64,000 nt of DNA from Paraburkholderia phytofirmans OLGA172 (lineage in GTDB: Bacteria > Pseudomonadota > Gammaproteobacteria > Burkholderiales > Burkholderiaceae): the NCBI RefSeq assembly GCF_001634365.1, contig NZ_CP014578.1:1922001-1986000 (forward strand), given 5' to 3'. Made by a program: the position numbers and the translations under genes. Under the pieces are notes generated by a model. It was not told the DNA's origin. It did not search any database and saw only the letters and a list, made by a program, of their open reading frames with translations. Within the stretch, counting starts at the first letter, position 1. Each line of letters opens with the position of its first letter. Shown one piece after another: positions 1-9,054 of the stretch.

Positions 1-1035
1 GAATTTCTCGTGACGGATGATCATCATCACGCGCTTCATGTCGCGCGGATTGGCGATCAGGATATTGCGCCCGCCGAGCCCCATGAAGATCAGCGCGTTC
101 ACGGTCAGCGAATAGATGTGATAAAGCGGCAGCGGCGTGAGCACCGTTTCGATCTCGCCGCTCAACTGGCCTTCGGACCACGCCTTCGCCTGCAACAGAT
201 TGGCGATGATGTTCCTGTGCGTGAGCATTGCGCCTTTGGCCACGCCGGTGGTGCCGCCGGTGTATTGCAGGAAGGCGATGTCGTGGTGCGTGGGGCGCAC
301 GGGCGTCAGCGGCCGCGTGTAGCCGATCGAGAGCGCTTCGAGCAGCGGCACCGCTTTCGGCAGGTTGTACTTCGGCACCATCTTCTTCACGCGGCGCAGC
401 ATGAAATTGAGCAGACGTCCCTTCAGATTCGGGCCGTCGGCGAGCAGATCGCCGAGCCCCGTCACGATGACGTTCTGTATCCTGGTGCCCGGCAGCGCGT
501 CTTCAACGGTCTTCGCGAAGTTCTCGAACACGATGATGGTTTGCGCGCCGCTGTCCTTCAACTGATGCGCAAGCTCGCGCACCGTGTAAAGCGGATTGAC
601 GTTGACCACCACACCGCCCGCCTTGAGCACACCGAACAGCGACACCGGATACTGAAACGTGTTCGGCAGCATGATCGCGACGCGCTCGCCGGGCTTCACA
701 CCGATGCTTTGCAGATACGCGGCGAACGCAGCCGCCTTGCGGCCGAGCTCGCCATACGTCAGGTTCGCGCCGACGCTCACATACGCGACGCGCTCGCGGA
801 ACTCGGCGATGCATTCGTCGAAGAACTGCACGAGCGATTCGTACTGGTTGACGTCGATCTCCCGCGGCACGTCGGCCGGATACGACGCGTACCAGATACC
901 GTCGGTGTTGGGCGCGTGATTTGCCGCCTGACCGGGCGTCTGACTGCGCATTTGACCGGGCGTCTGGCCCGCTCTATTCGCGAGCGGTGCGGATCCGACG
1001 GCGGGCGAGAGCGGGGCTTGCGTGGGCTGGGTCAT
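1..1035 (-). CDS. fadD: Long-chain fatty-acid--CoA ligase, C-terminus cut by window edge
   Basis: AMP-forming acyl-CoA synthetase that activates free fatty acids with ATP and CoA before beta-oxidation. Only the first 345 residues are inside the window; the frame is open to base 1. Visible signs are the AMP-binding entry motif LTYGEL followed by a typical ligase core, the P-loop YTGGTTGVAKGA near residue 256, and the following TPLPLYHIYSL segment. Start chosen at the ATG preceded by AGGAGACGAACG. The first 45 or so residues are a Pro/Gln/Ala-rich extension containing two TPGQ copies, with another in-frame ATG at 951. It is the last gene of a minus-strand beta-oxidation block, 149 bp after the thiolase. 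Family assignment is firm; the chain-length preference is not visible. Confidence 0.93.
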   Translation of the reverse strand, partial: MTQPTQAPLSPAVGSAPLANRAGQTPGQMRSQTPGQAANHAPNTDGIWYASYPADVPREIDVNQYESLVQFFDECIAEFRERVAYVSVGANLTYGELGRKAAAFAAYLQSIGVKPGERVAIMLPNTFQYPVSLFGVLKAGGVVVNVNPLYTVRELAHQLKDSGAQTIIVFENFAKTVEDALPGTRIQNVIVTGLGDLLADGPNLKGRLLNFMLRRVKKMVPKYNLPKAVPLLEALSIGYTRPLTPVRPTHHDIAFLQYTGGTTGVAKGAMLTHRNIIANLLQAKAWSEGQLSGEIETVLTPLPLYHIYSLTVNALIFMGLGGRNILIANPRDMKRVMMIIRHEKF

Positions 1036-1184
1036 CGTTCGTCTCCTGAAGCAGGCGCTTCATCTGTTTGTGTGCTGGTCTTGCAGCCAGTCATGCAGTA
1101 ATCAAGGTAGTAATCAACGCGGTCATTGCAGCAGCCTTCAAAGCCAGGCATGGATTGAAGCACGTGCTGAGCGAGCGGCGACGC

Positions 1185-2486
1185 TCAGCGTTCCAGCATC
1201 GCCACCACGCCCTGGCCGCCCGCTGCGCAGATCGAGATCAGCCCGCGCGCGGTGCCGGCCGGCTTGTCGAGTTGTGCGAGCATTTTCGCGAGTCCGGCGA
1301 CGATGCGGCCACCCGTGGCGGCAAACGGATGGCCGGTGGCGAGCGAGCTGCCGTTCACATTCAATTTTGTCCGGTCGATCGCGCCGAATGGCCCGGGCAT
1401 GCCGAGCTGCGTGCGGCAATACTCGTCATCCTGCCACGCCGCTAGCGTGCACAACACCTGCGCGGCGAACGCTTCGTGAATCTCATACAGATCGAAGTCC
1501 TGCAAGGTGAGCCCGGCGCGCGCCAGCATGCGCGGCACGGCGTAGGCAGGCGCCATCAGCAGGCCTTCTTTCTTGTCGAAAAAGTCGATGGCGGCGGTTT
1601 CGGACCAGCTCAGATACGCCAGCACCGGCAGGTCATGTCTGGCCGCCCATTCTTCGCTCGCTAGCAACACGGCGGAAGCACCGTCCGTCAGCGGGGTCGA
1701 ATTGCCGGCGGTCAGCGTGCCCGCGTCGCGATCGAATACCGGCTTCAGACCGGAGAGTTTTTCGAGCGTCAGGTCCGAACGCAGATTGTTGTCTCGCGCA
1801 AGGCCACGGTACGGCGTCATCAGATCGTTGACGAAGCCGCGCGCATACGCGTCGCTGAGCTTGCGGTGGCTGTCGTAGGCGAGCACGTCCTGCGCTTCGC
1901 GCGAGATGTTCCAGCGCTTGGCCATCAGCTCGCAATGCTCGCCCATCGACAGCCCGGTGCGCGGCTCGACGTTGCGCGGCAAAAGCGGTTTGAAAAACAT
2001 GCCTGGCCGAAGTTTGGCAAGAGCACTGACGCGTTGGCCGGTGCTCTTGCCGCGATTCGCTTCGAGCAGGATCTTGCGCATGCGCTCGTTGACGCCGATC
2101 GGTGCATCGGATGCCGTATCGACACCGCCAGCAATGCCGGCCTCGATCTGCCCGAGGGCGATCTTGTTGGCGACGAGAATGGCCGCTTCCAGCCCAGTGC
2201 CGCAGGCCTGCTGCACATCGTAAGCCGGCGTTTCTCTCGCGAGTGTGGTGGACAGCACGGATTCGCGTGTCAGGTTGAAATCGCGCGAGTGCTTGATGAC
2301 GGCGCCGGCTGCCACTTCGCCCAGACGTTCACCGTGCAGGTTGTAGCGGTCGATCAGGCCTTGCAGCGTGAACGTCAGCATGTCCTGACTCGACGCGGTC
2401 GCGTAAGCGGTGTTCGAGCGGGCAAACGGAATCCGGTTGCCCCCGATGATGGCGACGCGGCGCACGGCGGGCTGCGGGTTGGACAT
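1185..2486 (-). CDS. fadI: Acetyl-CoA C-acyltransferase (3-ketoacyl-CoA thiolase, FadI type)
   Basis: Thiolase that cleaves 3-ketoacyl-CoA with CoA in the last step of beta-oxidation. It has 433 residues from the ATG preceded by AAAGGAGCCGAGC; an upstream in-frame start exists but lacks a ribosome site. The nucleophilic cysteine is in QQACGTGLEA (Cys95), the catalytic His in YEIHEAFAAQ, the GHPFAATGGR loop binds CoA, and the final cysteine lies in ISICAAGGQG, so all three catalytic elements are present. The longer middle insertion and the GHPFAATG form fit FadI-type thiolases better than PhaA-type biosynthetic ones. It sits between maoC and fadD on the same strand. Confidence 0.93.
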   Translation of the reverse strand: MSNPQPAVRRVAIIGGNRIPFARSNTAYATASSQDMLTFTLQGLIDRYNLHGERLGEVAAGAVIKHSRDFNLTRESVLSTTLARETPAYDVQQACGTGLEAAILVANKIALGQIEAGIAGGVDTASDAPIGVNERMRKILLEANRGKSTGQRVSALAKLRPGMFFKPLLPRNVEPRTGLSMGEHCELMAKRWNISREAQDVLAYDSHRKLSDAYARGFVNDLMTPYRGLARDNNLRSDLTLEKLSGLKPVFDRDAGTLTAGNSTPLTDGASAVLLASEEWAARHDLPVLAYLSWSETAAIDFFDKKEGLLMAPAYAVPRMLARAGLTLQDFDLYEIHEAFAAQVLCTLAAWQDDEYCRTQLGMPGPFGAIDRTKLNVNGSSLATGHPFAATGGRIVAGLAKMLAQLDKPAGTARGLISICAAGGQGVVAMLER

Positions 2487-2654
2487 GCTCGGCTCCTTTA
2501 GAGTCGTTCCCTGGTTCAACGGTGCGAATGATACGAATCGTGAGTAAGGCTTCTTTGCGTCGCTGCGTCTGTTAGCTCAACAACGATTTTCAGGCGGCTT
2601 CAATTCCATGCGGTCACGAAGACAGGCACGTGCCTGCGGGTGCCTGCCGGTGTC

Positions 2655-3575
2655 TCATAACAGCTTCCACTGCATGCGGCCGCGCAAATGCGGCTTTTCT
2701 CCGGCAATGTCGCGTACCTCGATGTCGCGCTCGATCAGCGAGGGCGACGCGCTCCACAGCGACGCTTCGCCCGGCAGCAGCATCGGCAGCTTGAATTCGG
2801 CGCAGAGCGTGGCTTCGGCGAGCGGCTTCGGCGGTTGCAGCGCGGAGGCGGCGCGCGCCAGCGTCCACATGCCATGCGCAATGGCGCGCGAGAAGCCGAA
2901 CGCTTTCGCGGATAGCGCGGTGAGGTGAATCGGGTTGTAGTCGCCGGACACGCTCGCGTAGTCGCGGCCCAGTTGCGGCGCCAGTTGCCAGCGCGAGATG
3001 CGTTCCAGCGCGTCGTGCCCGAGTTCCAGCGGATCGAACGGACTGCCGCTCGCCGGCACGCCACGCTTCAGATAGACGCTGTCGCCGTCCCATACCGCTT
3101 CGCCGCGGCGGTACATGCGGGTATGCAGCACGAACGCCTGGCCCTTGTCGTGACGCAGCAGCGCGCCGAATTCCACCTCGACGCGCAACATGTCCTTGTA
3201 AGCGAGCGGCCGGCGCAGGCGCACGTGGTTCGCCAGATGCACGAGGCCGAGCGCCGGCCAGGGAAACGCCGGGTCGGTCAGCATCAGCAGATGCAACGGG
3301 AAAGCGAGCAGATGCGGATACGTGAGCGGCACGCCGTGCTCGGGGATGAAGCCGCAGACCCGCGAGTAACGCCAGATCGGCCCGGGGTCGAGGGCCACGG
3401 CGGGGCGCACGAGGCGCAACGCCGGCAAGTGCGCGTCGCGCCCGCGTTTGACGATGCCGGACAACGCGCGCCCATACAGCTTCGCGGGCGCAGGCAACGG
3501 CTCGATGACGACGGTCTTCGGACGGGCCGCGCTCGCTGCGTGACCACTCGTGAACGGATTACCCGGCTCACCCAT
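2655..3575 (-). CDS. MaoC-family (R)-specific enoyl-CoA hydratase
   Basis: Hot-dog fold dehydratase of about 306 residues, expected to hydrate 2-enoyl-CoA. The hydratase-2 signature is clear in the C-terminal half: SGDYNPIHLTALSAKAFGF followed by AIAHGMW, giving the catalytic Asp/His pair. The N-terminal half is a degenerate second hot-dog domain, as in two-domain MaoC proteins. The ATG (MGEPGNPF) lies only 2 bp after the stop of the upstream reductase, so the two are translationally coupled. The same frame stays open far upstream through the antisense-like frame of the reductase gene, which makes an artificial 812-residue reading frame; the real start is the one given. Function from family; substrate unknown. 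Confidence 0.88.
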   Translation of the reverse strand: MGEPGNPFTSGHAASAARPKTVVIEPLPAPAKLYGRALSGIVKRGRDAHLPALRLVRPAVALDPGPIWRYSRVCGFIPEHGVPLTYPHLLAFPLHLLMLTDPAFPWPALGLVHLANHVRLRRPLAYKDMLRVEVEFGALLRHDKGQAFVLHTRMYRRGEAVWDGDSVYLKRGVPASGSPFDPLELGHDALERISRWQLAPQLGRDYASVSGDYNPIHLTALSAKAFGFSRAIAHGMWTLARAASALQPPKPLAEATLCAEFKLPMLLPGEASLWSASPSLIERDIEVRDIAGEKPHLRGRMQWKLL

Positions 3576-3577
3576 GC

Positions 3578-4991
3578 TCACGCTCCAATCAGGCTTTGTC
3601 CGCACACGCGCACAACCTGGCCGCTCACACCCGCCGATCCCGGGTGCGCCAGCCACGCGATGGCCTGTGCGACGTCCACCGGCTGGCCGCCCTGGCTCAT
3701 CGAATTCATCCGGCGGCCGGCCTCGCGGATGGCCAGCGGAATCTTCGCGGTCATCTGCGTTTCGATAAAGCCGGGCGCGACCGCGTTGATCGTGATGCCG
3801 CGCGCACGCAGATGCGGCGCCATGCTTTGCACCCGGCCGATCACGCCGGCTTTGGATGCGGCGTAATTGGTCTGGCCGGGATTGCCGGCAATGCCGCTGA
3901 TCGACGACACGCCGACGATGCGGCCGCCGTCGCGCAAGATGCCGGCCGCGAGCAGCGCGTCGTCGATCCGTTCCTGCGCGGACAGGTTGATGTCGATGAC
4001 GCTTTGCCACGCGGCGTCGGTCATCTTCGCGATGGTTTTGTCCTTGGTGATGCCCGCGTTGTGCACGACGATATCCACGCCCTGTTCGTCGAGCGCCGCG
4101 GCGATCTGCGCGGGCGTTTCGGGCGCGGCGATGTCGAAGGCGAGGGCGGTGCCGTTCAACTGGTGCATGGTCGAATCGAGCGCGTCGCGCGCCGCTGGGA
4201 TGTCGATGCCGATGACGTGCGCGCCTTGCGCGGCGAGCACGCTCGCAATCGAGGCGCCGATGCCGCGCGCCGCGCCGGTCACGACGGCGCGCCGGCCGGC
4301 GAGCGGCTGATGCCAGTCGAACGCCGGCAAGGCCGTCGGCGCCGGCGCGCACGCCGATGCGCACCACCTGGCCCGACACGTACGCGGAGCGCGGCGATAG
4401 AAAGAATCGCAACGTCGCTTCGATGCCGTTCTCGGCGCCTTGCTCCACATAGACGAGATTCGCGGTAATGCCGCGCCGCGCTTCCTTGCCGAGCGAACGC
4501 GCGAAGCCTTCGAGCGCGCGCTGCGCGGTCCATTGGCGCGGGCTCGCGCAGGCCTCCGGCGGCCGCCCCAGCACGATGATGCGGCCGCATTTGCCGAGCG
4601 AGCGCAACGTATCGTGGAAGAATCCGTGCAGCGGTTCGAGCTGGCTGCTGTCTTCGATACCGCTCGCATCGAACAGCAAGGCGGTGAGCTTGCCGGGCGA
4701 ACCGGACTCCGCTGGTTCGAAACGGCCTGTCATCAAACCGTGGCGATTCGCGAGCGGCACCCACAGGCCCGCGCTTTCATGCGCCACGCTCGTCATGCCG
4801 ATGCTCGTCACGAGATTCGCGAGCGCGTCGAGCAGATGCGGCTCGCGGCCCGCACCGATCGCGATCAGGCCGTCGAACTCGGGCTGGTCCGCGCGATAGC
4901 GGCGCAGCACCTCGGGCTTCGGTAAGCCTAACGAACGCGCAAGGCGCGCGCCGAACGGCGAATTGACGAAGTTCAGATAAGAGTCGTTCAT
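3578..4991 (-). pseudogene. 3-oxoacyl-ACP/CoA reductase, long FabG4-like form, frameshifted
   Basis: SDR-family reductase of the long form (about 470 residues) with a degenerate N-terminal Rossmann domain and a C-terminal active SDR domain. The N-terminal part (from MNDSYLNFVN, ATG at 4991 with GGAG upstream) reads in one frame to SGQVVRIGVRAGA; the C-terminal part (DWHQPLAG, then VTGAARGIG, HNAGITKDK, and Ser-Tyr-Lys in SSISG...TNYAASKAG) reads in another. The join is around 4325-4345, a GC-rich stretch, and the total length of 1414 bp is one base over a multiple of three. Deleting one base would restore LPAFDWHQPL. No other damage is seen, so this is either a recent inactivation or a sequencing/assembly error. 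It lies between fadE and maoC. Confidence 0.75.
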
Positions 4992-5016
4992 ATTATTCGT
5001 TGCTCCGCTGGCCACG

Positions 5017-5036
5017 CCCGAAGGAAGTCCCTTGGG
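5017..5036 (+). repeat. Intergenic repeat copy 1 (CCCGAAGGAAGTCCCTTGGG)
   Basis: Twenty bases in the 138-bp gap between fadE and the reductase. The same motif occurs in inverted orientation at 9022-9043 with one extra base in the central T run. The 3' flank here holds a 6-bp hairpin at 5088-5104 (GGGCAC, loop tgagt, GTGCCC) without a T tract, a possible weak transcript end for fadE. Confidence 0.5.
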
Positions 5037-5129
5037 AGATTGGGGGATTCGGGGACGTCGGACGTGTGTCAGTGTGCACCCAGTTTGGGGCACTGAGTGT
5101 GCCCTGTCTGGATGTTTCTTTTAAGGCAC

Positions 5130-7628
5130 TCAGGCCGCGAGTTCCAGCGCTTTCTCGAGCACGTCCTTGCGCTTTTGCAAGTTGGCGAGCATGTCGAAGT
5201 CGGGCGGGAAGTCGTCGACCTTCACGACTTGCTCGCCATACCGCGCGTAGTCCTCAAGCACGCGGCGATCGTCGGCATCGATCAGGCCTTTTCGCTGGGC
5301 CGCTTCGGTCCACGCGGCCAGGTGCGGCAGGCTCTGCGGCAGCGGTTCGAGCAGGCCTTGCTTGACTGCATCGCGCAGTTTCTGGTCGATCTGCGTGAAG
5401 CGCGGGTTCAACTCGAACACGAGTTCGCCATAGCCGAGCGCGTCGACATCCGGATGCGGCACGTACGAGTCGGACACGAGGCGGTTGCGCGCCGCGCCCG
5501 GCGTTTGCATCAGCTCCGCGATCTCGGTGCCGAGCCGGTCGGACGGCTCGCGATACGGCAGGCCGAATGGGAATGCCAGCACGCGCACGAGACACGCGGC
5601 AAGGCGGTTCGGGTAGTTCGCGAGCACGCCGTCGAGCGCGTGCTGCGCCCTGTACAGCGAGTCTTCGACGCCCCAGCGCACTAGCGGCAGGTCTTCCTCT
5701 TGACGGCCTTCGTCTTCGAAGCGCTTGAGCGTCGCGGAAATCAGATAGAGCTGCGAGAGCACATCGCCCAGACGCCCGGAGATGCGTTCGCGCCGTTTCA
5801 GATCGCCGCCGAGCACGAACATGGAGACGTCGGCGAGCAACGCGAATGCTGTCGAGAGACGGGTCGCCGCGCGGTAGTACGGCAACAGCGGCGCGTACGC
5901 CGTGCGCGGCCTGGCGATGAACGCGCCTCCCGTGATGCCATAGACGAAACTGCGCACCACATTGGAGAGCGTGAAGCTGACATGGCCGAAGAAGGCGGCA
6001 TCGAAATCGCGCAGCGCCTTGGTGCGGTCCGTTGCGAGCGTGGCGGTCATTTCCTTGAGCACATACGGATGGCAGCGAATCACCCCCTGGCCGAAGATGA
6101 TCAGGCAACGCGTGAGGATGTTCGCGCCTTCCACGGTGATCGCGATCGGCACCTGCTGATAGGCGCGCGCGAGGAAGTTCGACGGCCCCATACAGATGCC
6201 CTTGCCGGCGGCGACGTCCATGCCGTCGTTGATCACCATGCGGGCGCGTTCGGTGATGTGATACTTCGCGATCGCCGAAATTACCGACGGTTTTTCGCCG
6301 AGGTCCACCGCCTGTGCGGACAGGCGGCGCGCGGCGTCCATCACGTAGAGATTGCCGCCCATGCGGCCGAGCGCTTCCTGTACGCCCTCGAACTTGCCGA
6401 CGGCGGTGCGGAACTGACGGCGAATCGCGGCATAGGCACCGGTGCCGCGCACGGCGATCTTCGCCATCCCCACGTTCGACGACGGCAGTGAAATCGCGCG
6501 GCCCGCCGCGAGGCACTCCATCAGCATGCGCCAGCCGTTGCCGACTTGCGCGCGGCCGCCGATCACCCAGTCGAGTGGAATGAAGACGTCTTTGCCCGAG
6601 TTCGGACCGTTCTGGAACACCGCGTTCAGCGGCCAATGGCGGCGGCCGATGTTGACGCCCGGATGGTCGGTCGGAATCAGTGCGCAAGTGATGCCGGGTT
6701 CTTCATTCGAGCCGAGCAGATGGTCGGGATCGAGCGCACGGAAGGCGAGGCCGAGCACGGTCGCGATCGGTCCGAGCGTGATGTAGCGCTTGTCCCACGT
6801 GACGCGAAAACCCAGCGTTTCGCGGCCCTCAAACGTGCCTTTGCAGACGATGCCGACGTCGGGAATCGCTGCCGCATCTGAACCCGCGTATGGGCTCGTC
6901 AACGCGAAGCAGGGGATCTCGTCGCCACGGGCGAGGCGCGGCAGATTGTGGTTCTTCTGCGCTTCGGTGCCGTAATGCATCAGCAGCTCGGCGGGGCCGA
7001 GCGAGTTCGGCACCATCACCGAAACGGCGGCCGCCGAGCAGCGCGTGGAGAGCTTCATGATGACCTGCGAATGCGCGTAAGCGGAGAACTGTTTGCCGCC
7101 ATACTGCTTCGGAATGATCATGCCGAGAAAGCCGCGTTCCTTGATGTATTGCCAGGTTGCCGGCGACAGGTCCTGCCACACCGCGGTGGTTTCCCAGTCG
7201 TTCGCGAGATCGCACAGATGCTCGCATTCGACATCGAGAAACGATTGCTCCTCGACGGTGAGCGTGGCCGGGCCGTAGCCGAGCAGCGTGTCCCAATGCG
7301 GGCGTCCGGAGAACAGTTCGGCGTCCCACCAGACGGTGCCGGCTTCGATTGCGTCGCGCTCGGTCGGCGACATCTCCGGCAGGATTTTGCGGAAGACCTC
7401 GAACACCGTTTTTGTGAGCCACGCACGGCGCAGCGGTTTGATCGCGAGGACGAGGGCGGGGAGGACGAAGACGATCGCGAGCGCCGTCGTCACCACCGGA
7501 CCCGCCGCTCCGCTGACCTGCGCGGCCGCCACCCAGACGATCATGAAGGCAAGCCACCATGAGGCGCGCGCCTGAACGTAGACCAGCGCGAGAGCGGCAA
7601 TGACGAGCACCAGGGTGAACCACGGCAT
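5130..7628 (-). CDS. fadE: Acyl-CoA dehydrogenase FadE
   Basis: Large membrane-associated acyl-CoA dehydrogenase of 832 residues that introduces the trans-2 double bond in the first step of beta-oxidation; E. coli FadE is about 814 residues, so the length fits. The start ATG (MPWFTLVLV) follows AGGAGGAAACGTC, and an earlier open stretch has no start signal. Two hydrophobic segments lie in the first 65 residues, then an acyl-CoA dehydrogenase N domain with CEHLCDLANDW, a central beta domain (LTSPYAGSDAA, RVTWDKRYITL) and a C-terminal alpha domain with EGANILTRCLIIFGQG, the typical FadE replacement of the short-chain dehydrogenase ending. It is the first structural gene after tetR on this strand. 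Confidence 0.95.
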   Translation of the reverse strand: MPWFTLVLVIAALALVYVQARASWWLAFMIVWVAAAQVSGAAGPVVTTALAIVFVLPALVLAIKPLRRAWLTKTVFEVFRKILPEMSPTERDAIEAGTVWWDAELFSGRPHWDTLLGYGPATLTVEEQSFLDVECEHLCDLANDWETTAVWQDLSPATWQYIKERGFLGMIIPKQYGGKQFSAYAHSQVIMKLSTRCSAAAVSVMVPNSLGPAELLMHYGTEAQKNHNLPRLARGDEIPCFALTSPYAGSDAAAIPDVGIVCKGTFEGRETLGFRVTWDKRYITLGPIATVLGLAFRALDPDHLLGSNEEPGITCALIPTDHPGVNIGRRHWPLNAVFQNGPNSGKDVFIPLDWVIGGRAQVGNGWRMLMECLAAGRAISLPSSNVGMAKIAVRGTGAYAAIRRQFRTAVGKFEGVQEALGRMGGNLYVMDAARRLSAQAVDLGEKPSVISAIAKYHITERARMVINDGMDVAAGKGICMGPSNFLARAYQQVPIAITVEGANILTRCLIIFGQGVIRCHPYVLKEMTATLATDRTKALRDFDAAFFGHVSFTLSNVVRSFVYGITGGAFIARPRTAYAPLLPYYRAATRLSTAFALLADVSMFVLGGDLKRRERISGRLGDVLSQLYLISATLKRFEDEGRQEEDLPLVRWGVEDSLYRAQHALDGVLANYPNRLAACLVRVLAFPFGLPYREPSDRLGTEIAELMQTPGAARNRLVSDSYVPHPDVDALGYGELVFELNPRFTQIDQKLRDAVKQGLLEPLPQSLPHLAAWTEAAQRKGLIDADDRRVLEDYARYGEQVVKVDDFPPDFDMLANLQKRKDVLEKALELAA

Positions 7629-7713
7629 GACGTTTCCTCCTGTTTCGATGGTGCGTGCGAACGCATCCACGGGGCGCGGACGGCTTATGGCAGCGCCGCC
7701 CGCACCGTTGGCT

Positions 7714-8589
7714 TCAAGCTGTGCCGTGCAACGCGGGCTGAAACGAACTCGCCTCCACGTCGCCACCGTGGCGTTCACCGTCCGAGGCTGCCGGCACCGA
7801 CGGTTCAAACCCGCCTGACGCCGGCTGCGTACCCGCAACCCCCGCAGGCGGATTCGCGCGTTCCATCTGGCCTTCGGGGCCGCCTTCGGTGGCGTCGCCC
7901 AGCACGGCGGCGAACGTGGCCAGTTGCGAGCCGTCGGGCAAGGGCGCTTTCAGCGCGGCCACCATGAGCGAAGCGAGACGCGCGATCAGTTGCAGGTCGT
8001 TCATCGACTTGCCTTGCGAGAACTCCGAAATCAGGCTGTCGGTATCGGCGCCGGCCAGCACGCCGGACAGCGCGCCGATCGAGAAGTGCAGACGCCAGCC
8101 AAGCTCTTCACGCGGCAGATGAGGCAGCGCAAGCTGGAAAGCATCGAAAAAACGCACGGCCACAGACTCGTAATGCGCATTCAGAAAGTCCCGAATGAAT
8201 GCCGACGGGTCCGTATAAGCGCGCCCCAGCAAGCGCAGAAACGCCTTGCCGCCGACGCGCGGATCGCGCGACAGCCGCAGCGCGGGAATGAACATGGCGC
8301 CGAGCACGTGCTCGCAGGTCAGACGCGCGCCGAGCATTTCGTCGAAGCGGTCGAGCAGCTTGAGCCGCTCCTGGTTGAGGCGGTCGAGCCGGCGCGCCAG
8401 CATCGAGTGAATCAGCGATTCCTTGCTGCCGAAGTGATAGTTGACCGCCGCGAGATTTACTTCGGCACGCGAAGTAATCTGGCGCAGGGACATGGCCTCA
8501 TAGCCGCATTCGATGAAGAGTGTTTCGGCGGCGTCGAGGATGCGGGACTTCGTGTCGCCGGCATGCCGGCCTGTTGTTCGAACTGCCAT
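7714..8589 (-). CDS. TetR/AcrR-family regulator, probable repressor of the beta-oxidation block
   Basis: 291 residues from the ATG preceded by GGGAGACGCAAA. The N-terminal helix-turn-helix reads TKSRILDAAETLFIECGYEAMSLRQIT...VNLAAVNYHFGSKE, a textbook TetR DNA-binding domain; the rest is an all-alpha ligand domain, ending in a low-complexity Pro/Gly/Ala tail. It lies 85 bp before fadE on the same strand. A perfect inverted repeat 45 bp upstream of its start resembles the PsrA operator class, so control by acyl-CoA and autoregulation are likely. The link to PsrA is inference from context and operator shape, not from alignment. Confidence 0.88.
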   Translation of the reverse strand: MAVRTTGRHAGDTKSRILDAAETLFIECGYEAMSLRQITSRAEVNLAAVNYHFGSKESLIHSMLARRLDRLNQERLKLLDRFDEMLGARLTCEHVLGAMFIPALRLSRDPRVGGKAFLRLLGRAYTDPSAFIRDFLNAHYESVAVRFFDAFQLALPHLPREELGWRLHFSIGALSGVLAGADTDSLISEFSQGKSMNDLQLIARLASLMVAALKAPLPDGSQLATFAAVLGDATEGGPEGQMERANPPAGVAGTQPASGGFEPSVPAASDGERHGGDVEASSFQPALHGTA

Positions 8590-8633
8590 TTTGCGTCTCC
8601 CAGTTGCCGGGCATCCGGCCCGCAAACAAGCGA

Positions 8634-8651
8634 TTCAAATGACTATTTGAA
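8634..8651. promoter_or_regulatory. Candidate TetR (PsrA-like) operator TTCAAAT-GACT-ATTTGAA
   Basis: Perfect 7-bp inverted repeat with a 4-bp spacer, 45 bp upstream of the tetR start. Its CAAAT-N4-ATTTG core is close to the published PsrA consensus (CAAAC-N2-4-GTTTG). No second copy was seen in front of fadE or fadD, which suggests one promoter for the block. Confidence 0.6.
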
Positions 8652-8780
8652 ACAGCCGTTTTTTTTCAGGATAAAGAAGGATGGGGACTGCGATCAAGGG
8701 CTCGGTGTGGATTAACTCCTCTAGAAGACCTGACGAAGGTCCGTCTTTCCAATGCGCGCGGGCGCGTCAAACCGCGCGGA

Positions 8781-8818
8781 AATAAAAAAGGCCGTTCCGA
8801 TCGAAATCGGAACGGCCT
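8781..8818 (-). terminator. Rho-independent terminator, minus strand
   Basis: Perfect 13-bp stem (AGGCCGTTCCGAT / ATCGGAACGGCCT) with a CGAA/TTCG tetraloop. On the minus strand it is followed by TTTTTTATTT, so it ends minus-strand transcription, most likely from the MFS gene that stops at 9055 about 240 bp earlier. Confidence 0.85.
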
Positions 8819-9021
8819 CGTATTGCTTGCTACCTGTGTTTGGCCCTGCGTTTGTTTTCTCGCGCCAGCTTCGCGTGGGTTCTTACTTCTTACGCTTGCT
8901 TTGCGTCTGCGTTACCTGGTGGCGGATCGAGCCGCCTTTGTAGCTATTGTGCCCCATAACGCGCCGGCGAAATAGCTGTTTAGTTCGAACGCTTAAAGCT
9001 CTGCCTCAATCCACCAATCAC

Positions 9022-9043
9022 CCCAAAGGGACTTCCTTCGGGG
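9022..9043 (-). repeat. Intergenic repeat copy 2, inverted relative to 5017-5036
   Basis: On the minus strand this reads CCGAAGGAAGTCCCTTTGG with CCC-type flanks, matching the copy at 5017-5036 except for one extra T. It lies 12 bp beyond the stop codon of the MFS gene. Confidence 0.5.
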
Positions 9044-9054
9044 CGGGGACTTTC

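Larger units (their letters stand above)
8590..9054. other. Intergenic stretch between MFS gene and tetR
   Basis: 465 bp with no convincing gene. It holds the tetR operator (8634-8651), a T-rich run near 8660, the minus-strand terminator (8781-8818) and the inverted repeat copy at 9022-9043. The remainder shows nothing recognisable. Confidence 0.7.

Noticed and set aside
2655..5093. A single 812-residue minus-strand frame spanning reductase and MaoC genes.
   Set aside because: Its middle third is a frame of the reductase gene with Arg/Ala-rich nonsense; it is an effect of the frameshift, and the MaoC start is at 3575.
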